A DNA stretch of 24,891 nucleotides from CAZKXX01 sp964556705 (lineage in GTDB: Bacteria; Acidobacteriota; Terriglobia; UBA7540): the NCBI GenBank assembly GCA_964556705.1, contig CAZKXX010000055.1:1-24891 (forward strand), read 5' to 3'. Below the pieces are notes generated by a model. It searched no databases. It was not told the origin of the DNA and was given only the letters and a program-made list of their open reading frames with translations. The position numbers and the translations under genes are program-made. Of the stretch, positions 22,731-24,891 are shown in pieces (within the stretch, counting starts at the first letter, position 1; the number at the start of each line of letters is the position of its first letter).

Positions 22731-23485
22731 GGCAACTCCTTTAGAGCGGAAAAAGTGAATGGCGCAAAGGGACCGAAAAGCTGCGCCCCTTCGGAGGCCG
22801 GGCGGATCAAGCCGTTGGGCGAGCAGCCGCCGTCCTCGGAGCGCAGTTCGATGTCGTCAAAGTCTCCGGTCTCGTCGAAAGAACCAAACCCGATCTGGCC
22901 GCAGGTGAACGTTCGGTCCACGACGGAAAAGTACGGTTGGGGGCTCCCGTCCACCAAAACTTCGATGCGTCCGGAGGGAACATCGCGGACGATTCGCACC
23001 TGATGCCAGCCGCGCGTGGGGAGCGCGGGTTCGGCTTCCGTCCCCGCGATGCGCCGGCGCGGCGCGCCATGGACGATGAACAAGCCGTTGTGGACGGGCT
23101 GCTCGGTGCCGCGATCGGCCGATAGGTGCGCGTAATAAAACCGCATCGTGTCCACGTAATTGAAGACGATGATCAGGGACTTGCCTTCCCGCCGCACGCG
23201 GGCCTTCAGTTCGAAGCTGCCGACGTTCACCTTGCGCAGCCGCGCGAACTGGAGCGGCCGTCGCGGCACGCCCGGCTCGCGGTTGCGCAGCATGTGCAGG
23301 TATTTGTTCGCGCCCTCCGAGCGAATCTCCCAGTCTTCGGGGTGGGGAAAGTCCCATTCGCGAAGATCGCTCTGCTCAAAGTCCTCGCGGAAATTGATGA
23401 CCGTGAGGACCGGCTCGGCCGGCGCCGTGGAAAGCAGGACCAGTGCGGAGCAAATGGCAAGCGCGGGCAAGAGTGCGCGTCTCAT
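22727..23485 (-). CDS. Secreted LamG/concanavalin-like jelly-roll protein
   Basis: A 252-residue protein with a signal peptide (MRRALLPALAICSALVLLST). Segments FREDFEQSDLREWDFPHPEDW, NVGSFELKARVRREGKSLII, GWHQVRIVRDVPSGRIEVLVD and FTCGQIGFGSFDETGDFDDIEL resemble the LamG/3-keto-disaccharide-hydrolase-like carbohydrate-binding fold. I cannot see a catalytic pair, so it may bind sugars or glycans only. The start at 23485 follows a promoter by about 40 bases; there is a GGGAGG 14 bases upstream, a little far for a ribosome site. It overlaps the reductase gene as ATGA, which suggests a shared exported function. Confidence 0.75.
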   Translation of the reverse strand: MRRALLPALAICSALVLLSTAPAEPVLTVINFREDFEQSDLREWDFPHPEDWEIRSEGANKYLHMLRNREPGVPRRPLQFARLRKVNVGSFELKARVRREGKSLIIVFNYVDTMRFYYAHLSADRGTEQPVHNGLFIVHGAPRRRIAGTEAEPALPTRGWHQVRIVRDVPSGRIEVLVDGSPQPYFSVVDRTFTCGQIGFGSFDETGDFDDIELRSEDGGCSPNGLIRPASEGAQLFGPFAPFTFSALKELP

Positions 23486-23531
23486 GAAGGCGCTGCGAAC
23501 CTCCCGTCGAATTCGATCGGACGCCCCAGCT

Positions 23532-23560
23532 ATTATACGTCGGCCGGGGAAGGGTTTCAG
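23532..23560 (-). promoter_or_regulatory. Sigma70-type promoter of the LamG-reductase unit
   Basis: CTGAAA (23560-23555) and a perfect TATAAT (23537-23532) with a 17-base spacer. Start near 23525 leaves about 40 bases of leader before the ATG at 23485. Confidence 0.7.
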
Positions 23561-23688
23561 CCCGAACCTGGGGCCACCGGCGCAGAGTCCAGTTTTCAAA
23601 CCTGCGCAAATCGGATAAAGTCACTCGCGCCCGCATTGCTCGTTCGGTTGGCGTCTCGTTCCTGCAGGCCGCGGGCCGCGTCGAACCC

Positions 23689-24891
23689 TTGACGAACGCT
23701 TCTCATCTTCCGCCCTCGCTGTCACTCAGAATTCTCCCCATTCTCTTTTTCGCTTCGGGCGCCTCGAGCCTGACGCTGGAGACGGTTTTCACACGCCTGC
23801 TGACCTACACGTTCGGCAATACGGCGCACGCGGTGAGCACCGTGCTCGCCACGTTTCTCGGCGGCCTGGCGCTGGGCGCGTGGCTCCTGGGCCGCTGGGT
23901 GGACCGCCGCGCGCCGTCGCTGATGATTTACGCCGGGCTCGAACTGCTCGTGGCGCTCTACTGCCTGCTCATTCCGCTGCTCTTCTCGCTGCTGACCGGG
24001 ACTTACGTGGCGCTTCATCATCGCCTGGCGCTCGGCGATTCGGGCCTGCTCGCGGCGCGAGTGCTTCTGGCCTCCATCGTCATCATCATTCCGAGCTTCC
24101 TGATGGGCGGGACCCTCCCCGCTGTTTCGCGCTTCGTCACCGCGGGCGCCGCGGACGCTCCGTGGCGCATCAGCCGGTTGTACGCGTGGAACACGCTGGG
24201 CGCCGCGGCGGGGACGCTCTGCTCGACGTACTTGTTGATGCCGAAGCTCGGCCTGCGCGGAGCGATTGCGGTGGCAGCGGGCACGAATGTGCTCATTTTT
24301 CTCATCGTGCTGCTGCTGCGCCGCAGGCCCGGCGAGACGGTCGCTCGGCCGGAGGAAGCCGTCGCATCCGAACTCCCTGTTCCTTCGGGTGGCGCCTCCC
24401 TCGCACCGCTTCCCCGTCGCCGAGCTGCTGTCCTGCTCGCGGGAGCGTTCGTCACCGGCGCCCTCGCCCTCGCCTACGAAGTGGTCTGGACGCACGCCCT
24501 GGCCTTCTTCATCGGCAACACGGTTTATGCCTTCGGCGTGATGCTCTTTACGTTCCTGTGCGGACTGGGACTGGGGGCGCAGATCGTCTCGCGGCACCTC
24601 CAGCGCTCGCAGACCTGGGCGCGGGCGCTGGCGGGTTCGCAGTTCGCGCTGGCCATCGTGGTCTTCGCGACGCTGCCGCTGTGGAACCGCATCCCCGACC
24701 TCTTCGCCAAAGGTTACGGGACCGCCTTTGAGTTGAGCCTGCTGGCTGCGGCGCTGCTGTTCCTGCTGCGCATGGCCTACGTCGCGGGAAAGGTCATCAA
24801 GGCGCGCCGGGGCGGGCAAGTGCCGCGCGTTGCGCTTGTCGAAATCGCACTCTCCGCGGTTCTGCTTGTCGCCATCTTTTCGGTCGATTGG
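23689..24891 (+). CDS. Fused MFS/spermidine-synthase-like membrane protein (3' end off the window)
   Basis: The frame is open to the right edge, 401 codons in view, with no ATG near its beginning; TTG at 23689 is the best start by position, and there is no clear ribosome site. The visible part is all hydrophobic helices in two MFS-like halves. Half one: ILFFASGASSLTLETVFTRL, VLATFLGGLALGAWLLGR, FLMGGTLPAVSRFV, RLYAWNTLGAAAGTL. Half two begins AGAFVTGALALAYEVVWTHA and has FGVMLFTFLCGLGLGAQIVS, the same layout as the spermidine synthase-like membrane transporter fusions. The soluble spermidine synthase-type domain expected at the C-terminus is beyond the window. A polyamine role is family inference only. 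Confidence 0.8.
   Translation, partial: MTNASHLPPSLSLRILPILFFASGASSLTLETVFTRLLTYTFGNTAHAVSTVLATFLGGLALGAWLLGRWVDRRAPSLMIYAGLELLVALYCLLIPLLFSLLTGTYVALHHRLALGDSGLLAARVLLASIVIIIPSFLMGGTLPAVSRFVTAGAADAPWRISRLYAWNTLGAAAGTLCSTYLLMPKLGLRGAIAVAAGTNVLIFLIVLLLRRRPGETVARPEEAVASELPVPSGGASLAPLPRRRAAVLLAGAFVTGALALAYEVVWTHALAFFIGNTVYAFGVMLFTFLCGLGLGAQIVSRHLQRSQTWARALAGSQFALAIVVFATLPLWNRIPDLFAKGYGTAFELSLLAAALLFLLRMAYVAGKVIKARRGGQVPRVALVEIALSAVLLVAIFSVDW

Noticed and set aside
23722..24819. A 365-codon minus-strand frame at the right end
   Set aside because: It is very rich in R, Q, E and H and lies opposite the membrane-protein frame that has clear MFS-like segments.
1..24891. CRISPR array, tRNA, rRNA or sigma54 (-24/-12) promoter sites
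   Set aside because: By eye I found no regular direct repeats, no tRNA-like cloverleaf and no convincing GG-N10-GC promoter near the regulator's genes; a software scan could still find weak ones.

Overview
This is a GC-rich bacterial chromosome segment. It is a draft or metagenome scaffold, because it contains a run of 10 N at 13902-13911. The mix of genes fits Acidobacteriota best: a riboswitch-controlled riboflavin operon, Tat-exported oxidoreductases, an M15-like peptidase, a secreted TPR protein and a sugar-acid ABC cluster. That assignment is inferred from gene content; there is no rRNA or marker gene to prove it.

Region 1 (1-3775, minus strand) is a complete riboflavin operon in the order ribE-ribH-ribBA-ribD. 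Its genes overlap as ATGA or lie 2 bases apart, and ribD runs off the left edge. It is headed by a clear FMN riboswitch (3573-3730) and a sigma70-type promoter. Region 2 (3818-9718, plus strand) holds a divergent DMT/EamA permease, an exported TPR protein, and a two-component pair: a membrane histidine kinase overlapping an NtrC-type sigma54 activator.

Region 3 (9719-10023) is a convergent gap holding a frameshifted, truncated gene remnant and two hairpins. Region 4 (10024-19228, minus strand) is an eight-gene sugar or sugar-acid cluster: class II aldolase, PfkB kinase, extended SDR, zinc MDR dehydrogenase, periplasmic binding protein, two-domain ABC ATPase, ABC permease and UxaA/GarD-type dehydratase. 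The genes look like one catabolic programme (import, oxidation, dehydration, phosphorylation, aldol cleavage), but the substrate cannot be read from the sequence. A consensus internal promoter sits at the pfkB/SDR junction. Between the ATPase and permease genes lies a 229-bp cassette with 32-bp AT-rich inverted repeats around a tiny ORF that looks like the start of a four-helix-bundle (S23/IVP-type) protein. The ATPase gene is broken by the N run, and its two flanks overlap in homology, so the scaffold join there is doubtful.

Region 5 (19291-24891) holds a Tat-exported FAD amine-oxidase-like protein overlapping an exported M15-like peptidase (plus), a Tat-exported aldo/keto reductase coupled to a secreted LamG-like protein (minus), and the start of a multi-spanning fused MFS/spermidine-synthase-like protein that runs off the right edge (plus).

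The least conventional items are the inverted-repeat cassette inside the transporter operon, the negative-overlap gap in the ATPase gene, the possible leaderless promoter in front of the SDR gene, and the frameshifted remnant.
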